NCBI GenBank assembly: GCA_037355855.1
Contig: CM074763.1
Location: 5,146,001-5,210,000 of the forward strand
Length of the DNA stretch: 64,000 bases
Source of the DNA: Pseudo-nitzschia pungens
Lineage: Eukaryota; Bacillariophyta; Bacillariophyceae; Bacillariales; Bacillariaceae
Reading direction: 5' to 3'
A model generated the notes under the pieces. The model saw nothing but the letters and a program-made list of their open reading frames with translations, did not search any database and was not told the DNA's origin. This document shows, piece after piece, positions 10,675 to 23,193 of the stretch (the first letter of the stretch is position 1; the number at the start of each line of letters is the position of its first letter). The translations under genes were made by a program, and so were the position numbers.

Positions 10675-13108
10675 TATTATATTTACCAAAAAACGTTCGT
10701 GGGTCAGATACTTTCGTGCTGTGTCAGATACATGCGCGTGCGCGCTTTAAAAAAGCAGTATTTAATAATATCTGATCAATACTCCTTCAATTAATAAGTA
10801 CACTTATTGATTACTGTATCAGCGTACGAGGCAATAGGGAGTTCAATTCTAGTTCACTTCTTTTTCGTGTTTTGATAAGAGGCAAGAAGAACAAGAACCA
10901 TGCGTGCGGGACTGTTCTGTGAGGACACACAAGAAACAAACAATTTGTTACCGCTATGTATTAAAAACACTGCTATTTTCTAGCCCGGTGTGAGACAAAG
11001 ACGACGAACACACACAAACACACACAACACAACACAACGCAACAAAACGCCACAACAACCACAACAAGTACTACAGCAAATAAAACCACAATCATCCTCA
11101 ATAAAACACTCTCCTTTGTCTCCAGCAAGCAAACATCCAACAGAGAAGGAAACAAATTGCCAAAACACTTCAACGCTGAAACAACGCCAAAACACAATGA
11201 AACGCCGAAACGAATCGCTGAAATGAAACAAACGAAACGCTGGAACGAAACGCTGGAACGAAACGCTGGAACGAAATGCTGGAACGAAACGCTGGAACGA
11301 AACGCTGAAACAAACGAAACGCCAAAAACGCTGCAACCACAACAAAACTCTCCCCTTGATCTACAGCAAGAACAACGTTGAATTATTTCAAGCATACTAT
11401 GTTAAATTGTTTGAAGAACTTGGTTGTTGTGTTGCACCGGGCGTGCGCCCTGCTGTTGTCGCAGTCGTGCCGCTGGCCTTGCTGTCGTCCCTGCAATCTG
11501 GCAACTAAACGACTTAGCCTTTACAAGATGTTTGTGGAGTGTTGAAAGCGTCTTCTTCTTGGTTGCCATGAACTCATCCCCTTCTTTCAGCACTGCCTCC
11601 AACGATTCCCCAGCAGCAACTCGACGCTTCGCTGCTGTCCCCTGTATATCGACGCTTCGCTGCTGTCCCCCTGTAACGGTATATCGTCGTTTTGCCACTG
11701 CTTGCTGCTCCCCCCTGTACTGGTGTTTATGGTATCTCTTTACAGTACAAAAACAACACGTCGACCTAGCAAAACCCAATACATTATTCGCTGCTTGCTG
11801 CTGTTTGCTGTATATCGACGCGTTGCTGCTGCTTGCTGTCCCCCCCTGTAGAATAAACGCTTTGCTTCTATTTGCTGCTTGCTGTTCCCCCCCTACTGTA
11901 TCGCCTTTATCTCTCTTTGCAGTACATAATCCACGCGTCGAACCCAGCGAAACCCTTGTTCGCTGCTCGCTGCTTGCTGCTTGCTGCTTGCTGCTCCCCT
12001 GTATATTGACGCTTGCTGCATATCAAGTGTTTTTGTTGTAGATTGACGCGTTGCTGCTGCTGTCCCCTGTATTATCGACGCGTTGTTGTTCGCCGTACAG
12101 TTGCTGTCCCCTGTATTATCAACGCGTTGCTGTCCCCTGTATTATTGACACGTTGCTGCTTGTTGCTGCTTGCTGTCACCCCTGTATTATCAACGCGTTG
12201 CTGCTTGCTGCTGTTTGCTATCCCCCCTGTATTATCGACGCGTTGCTGCTTGCTGCTGCTTGCTGTCCCCCCTGTATTATCGACGCGTTGCTGCTGCTGC
12301 TTGCTGCTTGCTGCTTGCTGTCCCCCCCCCTGTATTATTGACGCGTTGCTGCCCCCCCCCCCTGTATTATCGACGCGTTGCTGCTGCTTGCTCCCCCCCT
12401 GTATTATCGACGCGTTGCCGCTGCTTGCTGTCCCCCCCTGTATGCTTGCGGTCCCGCCCCCCCTGTATCATCGACGTGTTGTTGCTGCTTGCTGTGATGG
12501 TGTGTGTAGAACCGAAGGAAGGGAGACTTCTTCTTTCACGGAAGAAATTTGCTGTCCCCCCAACGTCAATCGATAGAAGCAGCAGCAGCAGGAAGGTTGA
12601 TCCTGTTTTGGATGTTTGCTTGCTGGAGACAAAGGGGAGTGTTTTTGTTGAGGGTAATGGGTGTTTTTAGCTGCTGTACTTGTTGTGGTTGTGGTTGTTG
12701 TTGTTGTTGTTGGTGTCGTTGTTTCGAAATTTAAATTTATGTGTTTGTTCTTTTTGTTGCTGTGTGTTGGTCGTCTTTGCGTTTCGGCATTTCGAATCGA
12801 AATTTATGTGTTTCTTTTTAAACAGTGTTTGTTTCTTACTACCGTACATATGGAGTTGTTTGTTTCTTAATACATAAGGAGTTTGTTTCTGTGTCAGAAA
12901 GTTTGTTTCTTTGAAAGTATTCTTCTCACAAGCACCTCAAGGGCGTGCGATCGCACGTATTATGGTTGAATTTGATTGGTTAATAATTAGTCCCAAGCAC
13001 TTACAATAGTGTGTCAGAGAAAGGGATCGTAAGGATTAAAACTGCACGCACATCGTTAAGAGAGGTGTCAGATACTGTTTAGATATACCAATAATAATCT
13101 CTTATTAT
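10675..13108. repeat. 2.43-kb direct repeat, copy 2
   Basis: This is the second head-to-tail copy of the 8247-10680 unit, with one base difference seen (G10738). It ends at TATTAT (13103-13108), followed by unrelated TTTTTTCATCGAG. The identity points to a very recent duplication, active homogenisation, or a tandem misassembly. Confidence 0.92.
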
Positions 13109-13403
13109 TTTTTCATCGAGTTGCTGCTTGACTCGTGACTCGATAAGTCCAAGACTAAGTATTTGGAACGCATACGTACGTACAACGAATGTACGATACT
13201 CGTACTCGTACGATACGGACAAAGCTACAGTAAGTCTTACTTTTCTTTGGTTTCCCGCCCTCAAGATCCTGTTCATTTCCTTCATTCTTCTCACCCTCGC
13301 AGCTGCACAAAAAATGGGGCCAACCTACAAAACCTTCCTCGGATCATTCATCATTCATCAGTCTCAATCCATCGACACCATTCCGTCCAACATTATCCTC
13401 ACC

Positions 13404-14660
13404 ATGGTGAGCCCACCCAGAATCGGACGCGAAGACCACCGCCACCAACGGCGCGGGCCCCGTTGCGTCGGGATCCGATCGGTGGCGAGCCTCTGGTGGT
13501 GCCTGTTGCTGATGCTCGCATCGTGCGGCACGATGCGGGACGATTCCCGCTCCCACCGGTTCCTCGCCGTCGCCTGGGTCCTCCCCCCGATCGGGACCGG
13601 TCACGGAAGGACGGCCTCGCACGGGGAGGCCCGATCCCGGCCGGTTGCTCCGCACCGGACGAAACGACGCTCGCAACCGGATCGAATTCGATCTCGAAGT
13701 CGCACCCGAACGGTGGCAACCGCGGCAACCCCCGCCACCGAACCGGACGGTGCCGCCACCGCTTCGACCAATGATCTCTACGGCGTCGCGACACAACTCC
13801 TGGATCTGGTGCTGGAACAGCGAACCGAGGACCTCGAGAAATCGCTCTTCGAGGCCTGGAAGACTAAGAATAAGAAGAAGGAGCCCTCCCCTCGCTCGCA
13901 ACGCATCGAATCCCTGATCGAACAACTCACGCTTCCGACACTGGTGGGGGGCAAAGATCGAGAAGCGAACAACAGCAACAGCAACAACAGCAACAGCAAC
14001 CCCCGGCGACGAGGAGGACGACCCGGATTGGGCCTCTTTGCAAGGGCATCGGAAGAGCAACCCTCCTTTTACGACCCGACCGAGTCCCTCTTTGGCGGCT
14101 TTTATTGCACGCTCTACTTTTACTATCCCAACGCGCAAACCGACAGCGACGGCGGCAGCGGCAGCGAGCCACCCGAGGATCCCATCTGGGAAAAGACGAG
14201 CCTGCTCCCATCCAACATCAAGGGCCAGCAATACTACATTCGAAACGACTTTCGGCAATCCGTCATCAATTACAGCGAGATCTGGGGGCCGGGATTCGCG
14301 ATTGCGGCGGAGGGAGTGTTGACTCCCGAGCCGTCGTCGTCGTGGTCGTGGTCGGCGTCGCCTCCCGAGAAGAACGGCCGGAGCCTGCGGCGCCTGCCGG
14401 ATGTCTTTCGGGTGGACGCGACGCAGATTTCCGTCTCGCTCTTCGGGGGAGCCCTTTCCTGGAGGTTCGACATCGAGGGAAGCAGCGCGGATCTGGTGGT
14501 CCTGTACGCCGATCCGAGACTCCGCGTCTTTGTCAGCCCCCTTCCGTCCGAGACCAGGGTGGGAAACTGGGAGGAAGCCGGATTGGTCGTCGTTCAGGTC
14601 CGGAGCGATTTGGTGCCAACCAAAAACGAGCGCACCCCAAAAATTCTCGATCTTAGGTAG
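13404..14660 (+). CDS. Plastid-lipid-associated (PAP/fibrillin)-like protein
   Basis: This is a single-exon gene of 418 residues. The start at 13404 has a good context (ACCATGG) and is followed by a basic leader and a hydrophobic stretch (about residues 34-45) that could act as a signal sequence. The C-terminal half has the fibrillin layout: an amphipathic helix (LYGVATQLLDLVLEQ), a LFGGFYCTLYFYYP strand, a conserved FRVDATQISVSLFGG strand, and a closing DLVVLYADPRLRVFVSPL plus VVVQVR segment. In plastids these proteins bind lipids and stabilise thylakoid or plastoglobule membranes. The match is by pattern only. An Asn/Ser repeat and a Ser/Trp run interrupt the domain. An upstream in-frame ATG at 13128 lies next to the repeat and looks less likely. 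Confidence 0.6.
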   Translation: MVSPPRIGREDHRHQRRGPRCVGIRSVASLWWCLLLMLASCGTMRDDSRSHRFLAVAWVLPPIGTGHGRTASHGEARSRPVAPHRTKRRSQPDRIRSRSRTRTVATAATPATEPDGAATASTNDLYGVATQLLDLVLEQRTEDLEKSLFEAWKTKNKKKEPSPRSQRIESLIEQLTLPTLVGGKDREANNSNSNNSNSNPRRRGGRPGLGLFARASEEQPSFYDPTESLFGGFYCTLYFYYPNAQTDSDGGSGSEPPEDPIWEKTSLLPSNIKGQQYYIRNDFRQSVINYSEIWGPGFAIAAEGVLTPEPSSSWSWSASPPEKNGRSLRRLPDVFRVDATQISVSLFGGALSWRFDIEGSSADLVVLYADPRLRVFVSPLPSETRVGNWEEAGLVVVQVRSDLVPTKNERTPKILDLR

Positions 14661-14710
14661 CGCAGTGCAGTGCGGCGCAGTGCAGTGCGGCGCAGTGCAG
14701 TGCGGCGCAG
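14661..14710. repeat. Short CGCAGTGCAGTGCGG tandem repeat
   Basis: About three copies of a 15-bp unit directly follow the stop codon of the fibrillin-like gene. The remaining bases to 14996 form a convergent 3' spacer with nothing else recognised. Confidence 0.8.
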
Positions 14711-14996
14711 CGGAGAGAACGCAAACACTCTACAAAAGGTAGACGAGGGCAGCAAAAAAAAAGTCGATTCGAATCATGCACGCACCTCGCCCGGCGGGAC
14801 CACACGAAGGTTTCGTTTGCTGCCAAAAAATAATAGTATTGTACATTACAGTAGTATTTTTTTAATGCACTACGCGTACATTCTATCACTATTACGAGCA
14901 CTAGTTCTCGTCTCGAACTCCGGAAGCGATCCGCGCGCTTCCGTTTTGGTTCCTTCCCGTCCCGAAAAATCGGGTCGGGTCCGCCGATCGATTCCG

Positions 14997-15880
14997 TTAT
15001 TGCGTCCCTCGCAGCGCCGCGTTTTCCGCCAGTCTCCGAGAGGCGCACATGTCTCCCCGCGCCACCTCGAAGGGTTGGCTCTCGGCGTAGCTCACATACG
15101 GACCGTAGTTCGCGTAGGGACCCTTGGCATCGCGATTGCGGCTCATGACGGCCTTGTAGTTTCCCGGGGGCAGCCAGGGGAAGGTCACCGATCCGACGCT
15201 GGTCTTGCACTTGTATTTCTTGTCTCCGCACAGCCAGAACCATGCCACGGGCGATCCGAGATCCATGGGATCGGCCGTGTCGGGGTAGATTCCCACCCAG
15301 TCTTCCAGGTGCGGCACACTTTGGATCGAAGGGGAACAAAAAAAAGCAGAAACCGTGCATTGTTGAGACAAAATCGCGAGAAAGACGACGGTGGCAAACG
15401 ACAATCAGCGGACGAGAATGAATGAATGAATCCATCCGTTCGTCCCGTGCGTGTCGTAGTTCGTTGCTCCCACGAGGATTGTCGTTCGTTCGTTCGTTCG
15501 TTCGTTCGTCATCGCCGTTGCTCGCAAACAACGTACCGGTTGGAAAAGCTCACGCCGATGCTTTCTTTTCCGAATTTGTAGCAGGAATGATCGGTGACGA
15601 TTTCGTCGTCGACCGGATCGCAGCTGCCGCAGCTCACTCTGCACACCGATTCTCCGTAAGCTTCGCCCCGATTGGTGAATTTTTCGCAATCTCCGTCCTC
15701 CGCAATCATGCGGCAGTGAACCCTGGGTCGATCCTTGCAGTGTTCTTTCTCATTGTGGTGTCTCTTGTGGTGGTGACCGGTTGTCGTAGAAGCGACAACT
15801 CCCAGAGCACCGTGCTCGAGCAGCAAGAGCACCGATGGCACGAAAAGAAGAGCTGCAAAGACGGGGGCAATCTTGATCAT
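14997..15880 (-). CDS. Secreted ShK-like plus SKICH-like domain protein, two exons
   Basis: The exons run 15880-15537 and 15318-14997 (minus strand) with a 218-bp phase-2 intron (GTACGT...CAAAG), giving 221 residues. A signal peptide is clear at residues 1-30 (MIKIAPVFAALLFVPSVLLL). A six-cysteine ShK-like block follows at about residues 48-87 (CKDRPRVHC...CRVSCGSC). ShK domains are small disulfide folds found in many secreted proteins; nothing here indicates a toxin. Splicing joins GVSFSNR to VPHLEDWVGIYP, which resembles the start of a SKICH-like beta-sandwich (DWVGIYP...FPWLPPGNYKAV). The intron contains a TTCG repeat. Role unknown; a cell-surface or extracellular adhesion role is my guess. 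Confidence 0.75.
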
Positions 15881-16722
15881 TCTGCGGTAGTTTTCTCGTT
15901 GCTCACAAAAGGTATGGCGTGTTTTGTCGTGAATGGGTCCGACGGAAGAACGGAACTGCGAGGGCGGTTCCCAACAGCGTTGCTGATTTTACCAACGACA
16001 AAAAAGACCTGGGTTGATAAACAACCGGTATTCTGTTCCTCCCTTCGTGTGGTATCTTGCCGGAACGTGTACGAGTACGAGTGCCGTAAGTCTTATGGAA
16101 TGAAAGGAATCGTTCAAAAAATCCAAGACTAGTTGCATCATCATCAAGTCCTAAAATTGTGAAGCCGTGACTTGCAAATTGGTACCGTAAAGTCATGCCG
16201 TTAGATCTTTTCGAGCACGTCGCGCCAGGCTTAGCAAAAACAACGACTCTTGGAGAGCGAACCGGTCGAGACCCACTTCCGGGCACTTCCGGGATCTTCC
16301 TTTTTGGACCAGGAGTTGAAAAAAAAACAAATTCTCGTGTTATTCAAATAGTTTCCCATCGTCCCCAGACACGCGTTTTGCGCATGCTGACCATCTTTTG
16401 GGCGCTTTTGGGTTTTTTCCTCGATCCGATCCATCCATCGATCACAAAGAGAAGACAGACGATCCTCAATCCCGAGAAGAACGTCATCGTCGCATCATCG
16501 ATATTACCGTAACTGCAAACTGCAAACTACAAACAGCAACTTCGCACTCGACGAAGACAAGCGCAACGACATTGTTATCCATCGGGGAACCCAACGCTAC
16601 GTAACCTTACTTGTAGAATATCTCGGATAGGAAGGAAAGAGATCCTACGAGACGACTCAGAACACGATAAAAGGTTGGATTCGCGCAGACACACCGATTG
16701 CAAACGAAACAGAACGACCACG
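15881..16722. other. Divergent promoter region
   Basis: This 842-bp spacer separates the divergently transcribed ShK-like and riboflavin synthase genes and must hold both promoters. It contains a GTAAGTCTTA motif at 16086-16095 and a GTAACCTTAC motif at 16602-16611. No gene is evident. Confidence 0.5.
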
Positions 16723-18249
16723 ATGAATTATTATTATTATTTGTGCTACGCTCTGGGAGCATCTCTCTTGTCCACCGGCTGGACGACCCATGCTTTTGCT
16801 CCGTCGTCCTTCCGATCCTCTGCGACAACACTGGTAGCAACCACGACCACCGCCAAAACAGCGCTGGGTATGTTCACCGGCATCGTCGAAGAAATGGGAA
16901 CCGTTGTCAAAATGGAGGACCGCAACGACATGACACTGTGGGATGGATCCATTGGAATGGGAACCGAGTTGACCGTCCGCGGCGATGTCGTCATGGACGG
17001 AGCCTATCTGGGGTACGTACCCGCTTTGATGCGGCGTCGCGACGTTGGAGATTCGATGATTGACAGACAACGAAAGAGACCGACCACGGTTCGATCGCGT
17101 CGCAACGGATCGGCGCTCTGAAACGATACCGCCCGGAATGCCGATCGGAGGGGTCGGTGAATGTATAATATTATGATTTCTCTCACGTTGCACGGGTGTT
17201 TTTGTTCGACTGCGTTCTGGCTGGCTGTTAAAATTTCTCTCCGCGATGATGATTGCACGCACGGTTGTCCCACGCAACAATCCACAACCCATGCCACTCT
17301 GCATTTTTTGTCGCAAACACGGAAATGGCTTCATTCACCGGACGACAGCTGCAGTATTTGCGTCAGTGGTGTGTGTTTGACAGCCACCGTTCTGGACGAC
17401 GCCCAGGGAACCTTCACCGTTGGATTGGCACCGGAAACCCTGGACAAAACGTACTTTCGATCGCTGCGGCCGGGACAAGCCGTCAATCTGGAGCGCGCGA
17501 GCGAAATCGGTGGGCGCAACTCGGGACACTTTGTCCAGGGTCACGTGGATGGAACCGGCACCATCGTGGACAAACGCATCGACGGAGACAGCTTGCGCAT
17601 CACCGTCCGAGTGGACGACGAATTTGCCGACGACATTGTGCGCTACGTGGTTCCCAAGGGATTCATTGCCATCGACGGGACGTCGCTGACGGTCGTCGAC
17701 GTGGACGTCGAGCAGCGCACCTTCGGTTTCATGCTGGTGGAATACACCCAGAAGAAAATCATCATCCCGCGGAAGGAAATCGGCGAAAAGGTGAACCTGG
17801 AGGTCGACGTGCTCGGAAAGTATTCCGAAACCGCCATGGCTTCTCTGTTGCCGCGATTGGAGGCCCTGGAGGCGCGGGTCGAATCCCTGGAGCGGAGACT
17901 GGCGTCGACGGAAGCGGGTTCCCGAACGCCTCCTTCTGCCGGCAGCGCGAGAACGGGGGCACCGCCTCCGCAGGACACAACAGCAGCAGCAGCAGCAGCT
18001 CCGGCGGTTCGGGCACGAATGATCAGCGAGGGCACGCCCTCGTTTTCGCGCAACATCAGCGACGACGGTGTGCTGGGCGGAGATCCCAACTCCTCCATGA
18101 TGCGCCCCGAGGGCAGTGCCGGTGACAGCGACAACGACAACGACGACCAAGACGAAGGGGGACGCCCCCGAAGAGTTGCCGTCTCACCGGATCCGAAATT
18201 GGACGGCAACGGAGGCATCACCGGCGACAAATTCGTGCGAATCTCGTAA
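16723..18249 (+). CDS. Plastid riboflavin synthase (alpha type) with C-terminal extension, two exons
   Basis: The exons are 16723-17012 and 17355-18249 with a 342-bp phase-2 intron, giving 394 residues. The enzyme dismutates two 6,7-dimethyl-8-ribityllumazine to riboflavin, the last step of vitamin B2 synthesis. A signal peptide ends in HAFAP (23-27), a diatom-type plastid import motif. The mature enzyme begins at MFTGIVEEMG (50), and the two internally homologous barrels follow: GVCLTAT, VNLERA and GGHF-like GRNSGHFVQGHVDGTG in the first, IDGTSLTVVDVD and FMLVEYT in the second. The family ends near residue 255. Here about 135 more residues follow: a short heptad-like coil (LEALEARVESLERRL) and a Ser/Gly/Asp-rich tail. 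The intron has readable codons but its splice sites restore the active-site loop exactly. Confidence 0.92.
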
Positions 18250-19601
18250 CAACAACAACGAAACAAACCAGCGATACTACTAGCACGATGGAAATCGTCT
18301 CTCGGGGTGTGCGCGAAGAAACTGTAGGAGTGATGATTCGAGTGAACGCCGGCACTCCTGCGCAATATTTGCCGCGCAGCAAACGATAGAAATCCCTTTC
18401 CACGAAAAGTCGGGTTGCTTCTCGTTTTCGAGTCCGTCCTACGATCGGAACAGAGCTATTGCAACATTTTTTTCAATTAGTAGTAGTGATGAAAAACTTC
18501 TTCTAATCGACAGGTTATCGGAAAAAGCTACGAGTTTGCCCTCGGGCGGTATGGATGCAGCACATCTTCTCGTTTCGAAGCCGACATATCGTCTTGCGAC
18601 AGCTCCATCGGACACTCATCGAAACGATCTCTTGGAAGCAATGTTTGTTTGCTGTTAGTACTCTCGTCCGACCCAGCAGGGACACAACGCGCGATCGTCA
18701 CGTTAGTCCTACACATACTACCAGTATGACAAGAGTCCGACAACATTGCTATTTCGTGCTCTGTTGAATCGGATCGTGGTTCGTATCTATCTTCGCGTCA
18801 CAAAATGGAGTTTCTACCTAACATGCTTTCCAGATTATTACTACTACTATTACTTCTAGATGTGAAGTTTCGTTTTTGATGAAACAAAAGGCAGTGTTTT
18901 TGAGATTGAGTTTCCAATGTCAAGTAACCTTACTGTATCGTATCCATACCGGTACGTACGTACCTTTCTTAGTTTTGAACCGTAGTTTCTTGAAGTGATG
19001 CACAAAACACTAATATAGTACGTTGCTTTCTTATCAGTGGTCCATTTTACGATCCGGACGAAAGATTCTCAATTTAGGATGGCTCATAACCTCAAAATGC
19101 GAGCAACACACCATTCGTGTCAACGATCGAACAAACATCATCAACAATCAAAACACAAACACACAAAACACACAGCCATCATAATTACGTGCCTTCTGTC
19201 ATGCGCAGAACCAAGGTTCGTTCGTACGGTACGAGCACATCATACACAGAGTGGTACGAGTAGTTACAATCACTGTAAGTTACCGACCAAGTAATTAACT
19301 GTAGCGTTTGAGAAACGAGCGAAAGCAAGCCACCGAACGAATTCTCGACTTTTCCAGTGGCAAGGCTGAACACCATAATAGCACGGAGACGCTGTTCGAC
19401 TCGAAAGGAAAGGCGTTCGAAGTCCCTCGTGCCACAAGATCGGTGAGAGTTGGGAAAACACTACGAAGAAAAATTGCGGTGGATTCGAAATTCGTCCTTC
19501 GATGAAAGAGAACGTTCCGGTCGAAAGAATCAGAGACGACGCAGATCCTTGGCGTTCCGAGTACAGTATCGGTGCATCACCAAATATATAATAATAATAC
19601 A
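18250..19601. other. Spacer, no supported gene
   Basis: This is 1.35 kb without a convincing gene. Short readings (for example 18555-18767) lack motifs. GTACGTACGTACC-type palindromes (18954-18965) and a GTAAGTTACC motif (19274) are present. The promoter of the RAP-domain gene should lie near its right end. Confidence 0.5.
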
Positions 19602-22600
19602 ATGACGGACCCGCGGCAGAAAATACTATTCCTCTCCCTGATTCTCTCGGGCTTTTGCATCTGTGGAATCGATGCATTCGGGCAATCCAGTCGAGCACTC
19701 CGTGAATATTCCATCGACCAACGACGTTATACAAGTACTTGCAATCACAGACGGACGTTCCAACGATATTCTGGATTGCCGCTTCATTCCGTGTCTCCAA
19801 AGAAAGCACAATTCCAAAGCAGAAAAGGATCCAACAACTACAAGGGAAATCACAATCACAATCACAATCGCAACCATCATCATAACAACAACAACAACAG
19901 CAACAACAACAGTTACAGTTACAGACGCGGAAGGGCCGTGAACACCGAATTCGGTCAACTCAATCAGAAAATCACGCAGAAAGAAAACGCGCAGGACGTT
20001 CTCGGTCTCCTGGCCGGGGACGAAGGGCGCCCTGTCGTCCGTCGCGGGCGGCGGAAGGATGAGCACCGTCAATTTTTCCACGTCGATCCATCGGATCGCG
20101 CGCCACCTGACGCTCTACTCGAGCAAGAACAAACCGGGCAACGAACGAGCCCAGATCTTGTCCGATCCGCGATTTGCGCTCCTGATTTGCAGCATGTCCG
20201 AGGCATTGCTGGACGGGGCCGAATCGATCGAATCGCAATACAAGCCTTCCAACAGCAAAAAGAATCAATCACCTTCTGGCAGGGTACTCTTTGGGGCACG
20301 AGAACTGTCGAATGTTGTGTGGGCCATTGCAAAGATCAACATTGCACCGCCGAGTTCGGTGGTGCCGGTGGATATCGACAATGCCGAAGAACTTCTGAGA
20401 GAGAAAAGCAAAACCGTTCGGTCTCTCATTTTTGAAATCGCAAAACAAAGAGCATCGTCTGGATCGTCCTCGTCGTCCTCGTCGGCCTCTTCCTGGATTC
20501 CGGCCCTGTCGGAGCTGTGCGGAGTGCTGGTGGATGCCGTGTCCGCAAAAGCATTGGGTCTCGATCCCAAACGATTCCAACAACAAGAACTATCGAACCT
20601 GATGTGGGCACTGGCAACCACACAAAGGCCCAGCGAAACCGTCTTTGAATACGTCGTGAGTAGCATTATAGCGTCCGCCGAGCAGAGGAAACGCAACCAG
20701 CTCTGCAACGAAAACAATCCCAACAACAAAAGCACCAAAAGCAATTCGGGGGAGATACCACAAGAGTGGTCGATTCCACTCTGGGTTTTGGCGAAGAGCG
20801 GCACCGATCTAGGCCACGAAGAAGAGCTCTTGCCGCTTGTCAATGACATGATGGACAACGAACCCGGATTTTTGGAACGATTCAAACCACAAGAACTCAG
20901 CAACAGTGTTTGGGCCGCGGCAACCATCATCAGCAAACGGCCACAGGCGGCAAAAGGAGCGGCAAGCGATGCCGCTCTGGGAATCCTCCGCCACACATCT
21001 CGAGAATTGATTCGACGGAAGGGAGAGGGTTTCAAAACCCAGGAGCTCGCCAATAGTGCCTGGGCGATGGCCACGCTGGGGTTTGGCATCAAACAAGGCG
21101 CGGCCTCGGCAGCCCCGAAAGGCTGCCATCTGACTCATACGTATACGTATCTGGTTAGTGATGATCCCGAAGGCGACCGGAGGTTGATGGAAGAAGCCAT
21201 CAACATAACGCTCGAAAAAACGAAGGAGAACCTCAGGCGGTTTACGTCCCAAGAATTGAACAACTTGTGCTGGGTAATGGCTCGTTTGGACGAAAAGGAC
21301 GAAGAACTCATCAAAATGATTGGAAGAGAACTCGCCAATCCTCGGAAATCGGTGAACTCCCAAGACCTGAGCACTTCTCTCTGGTCCATGGCCACAATGG
21401 AATTCTACGACGAGGAATTGTACCGGTCGGTTGTAGCTCGGTTTCACAGCATTGGTGCAAGTGGATTCAACCCACAAGAGTTCAGCAACACCGTCTGGGC
21501 CCTCGCGACGGCGGGTGTGGTTCCAAAATACCCATCCGTGTTTGACGAAAAGCTGCTCCCTCCCGACCTCCGACCAACAATGGAAGAGGTAATGCGTGAT
21601 CCCGTCACCTCCATTTTCGCGGCGGCAGCTTCCGAATTGATTCGTCGACCACACAATTTCAAGGTTGGTTTTTTTAAAAAAGCGTTTTCGAGTCGTGCAA
21701 TTGGGACCGACATGTGTATTCGTTTCGTTTCAATTCGTGTTGGCCATCCAACATCATTGTTTGCGTAAACTCATTCCCTTCTCCGTTTGTTGATATTTTT
21801 TTTTAAAAAAAAAAGACACAAGAAATCAAAGATGTCCTCTGGTCCTTCACACGAGTCGGGATGCGACACCCAGAACTATTCCGATCCGTGGCCGAGTACC
21901 TAGTGGGCAATGATGATACCGTTGAAATGACGGGAAGAGGCTTGGACGAATTTAACAGCCAGGGGCTTGCAAATCTAGCGTATTCGTTCGCCCGGCATAC
22001 CCAACTCGGAGGCGAGACAATGAACAAATACGAAAGGCGCTGTCGAATTCCATTCACAGGTGGTAAATTAGCCTACTACACGATTTCGTATCTTGATGTT
22101 GGGGAAGGCTTGCTAAGGAAGCTGTTTGCAGCGATTGCGAAAGCTGATATGGAAAATTACGGTAAGCTCATTTCGTTCCCGGATCCTTCAAATTTTGACC
22201 CTCGTACAATACTTACATAGTATCATTCTTTGTCTTTGGTGTTATCCCAGACAATCTGTCAAAATGTTCTGCCCAAGATGTAACGAATACTGTCTGGGCC
22301 TTTGGCCTCATCGGATTGAAACACGAAAGATTCCTGAAAGCAGTTGAAGGAACACTCCGCCAACGGATGCAACGCTACCTGGACGGAGACAAAAGCGCCT
22401 ATATTCAGGGCCAAGAGATGTCGAATGCGCTTTGGGCTTTGGCCACGTTGAATTACATTCCGAATGGGCTGTTGAGTTTGGTAGAACGTTACTTCTTGAA
22501 ACTGCTCCGAAACGAGCTGACCGTGTCGAACATATCCCGTCTCATAACGCGTCAAGAATTGGCCAACATTGCATGGGTAGCCGCCGTGTTTGGCGAATAT

Positions 22601-23159
22601 CCCAAGCGACTCATTGAACTTCTCTACATGGGAATACTTGGGGTGGGAGAACGACCCGATCCGGCCTACATGCAGAAAGTCTACCAAGACAGCGGCATCC
22701 AAGCAACCCATTCCAACAGCATGTTGTACCTTCAAATCATGATGGATTTCGACCTTGGATTGGAGCAAAACATCTTTGCTCTGCCCGAGGACTTTCCATC
22801 GGCCTGGGCATCCAATCTGGCAATGCTGGGCGACAACGAAAACGACTCGTCCTCCGCCGGGAACGGCATTTTGGAAATCAGCACCACCATCAGTGGGATC
22901 CAGAGCCGAATCAGCAAGGCCTTTGATCGGATCGACTTTGGTCACGTCGACGAATACCTCTTGACCATGAAGGATCTGACCGATGATTTTGCTATCCAGA
23001 TGGCTCCGTTTCCGGTCGAGGTTCTCTCGCTGGACATTGCCAACATCGATTCCAAGATCGGCGTCGAGGTGGACGGTCCCGGACACTGGGTCAGCAACAT
23101 CGACCCGGAAACCAACCACAACATTCTGTTGAGTGTCGGAGAATACCGGCGTCCCCCCC

Positions 23160-23193
<34 letters not shown>

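Larger units (their letters stand above)
8247..10680. repeat. 2.43-kb direct repeat, copy 1
   Basis: This unit is repeated immediately downstream at an offset of 2428 bp. The only difference I found is A8310 versus G10738. Each unit is bounded by the hexamer TATTAT (8247-8252, 10675-10680, 13103-13108), so the two units share the middle hexamer. Open readings inside (for example 8996-9613 and 9585-10148) are Cys/Leu-rich translations of a simple repeat and are not believable genes. The unit holds an imperfect inverted repeat and a GC-rich minisatellite, listed separately. No transposase or reverse transcriptase is present. Confidence 0.92.

Noticed and set aside
19995..20024. 28-bp intron to explain the RAP-gene frame change
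   Set aside because: Too short for a spliceosomal intron, and it would delete the conserved VLGLL helix end.
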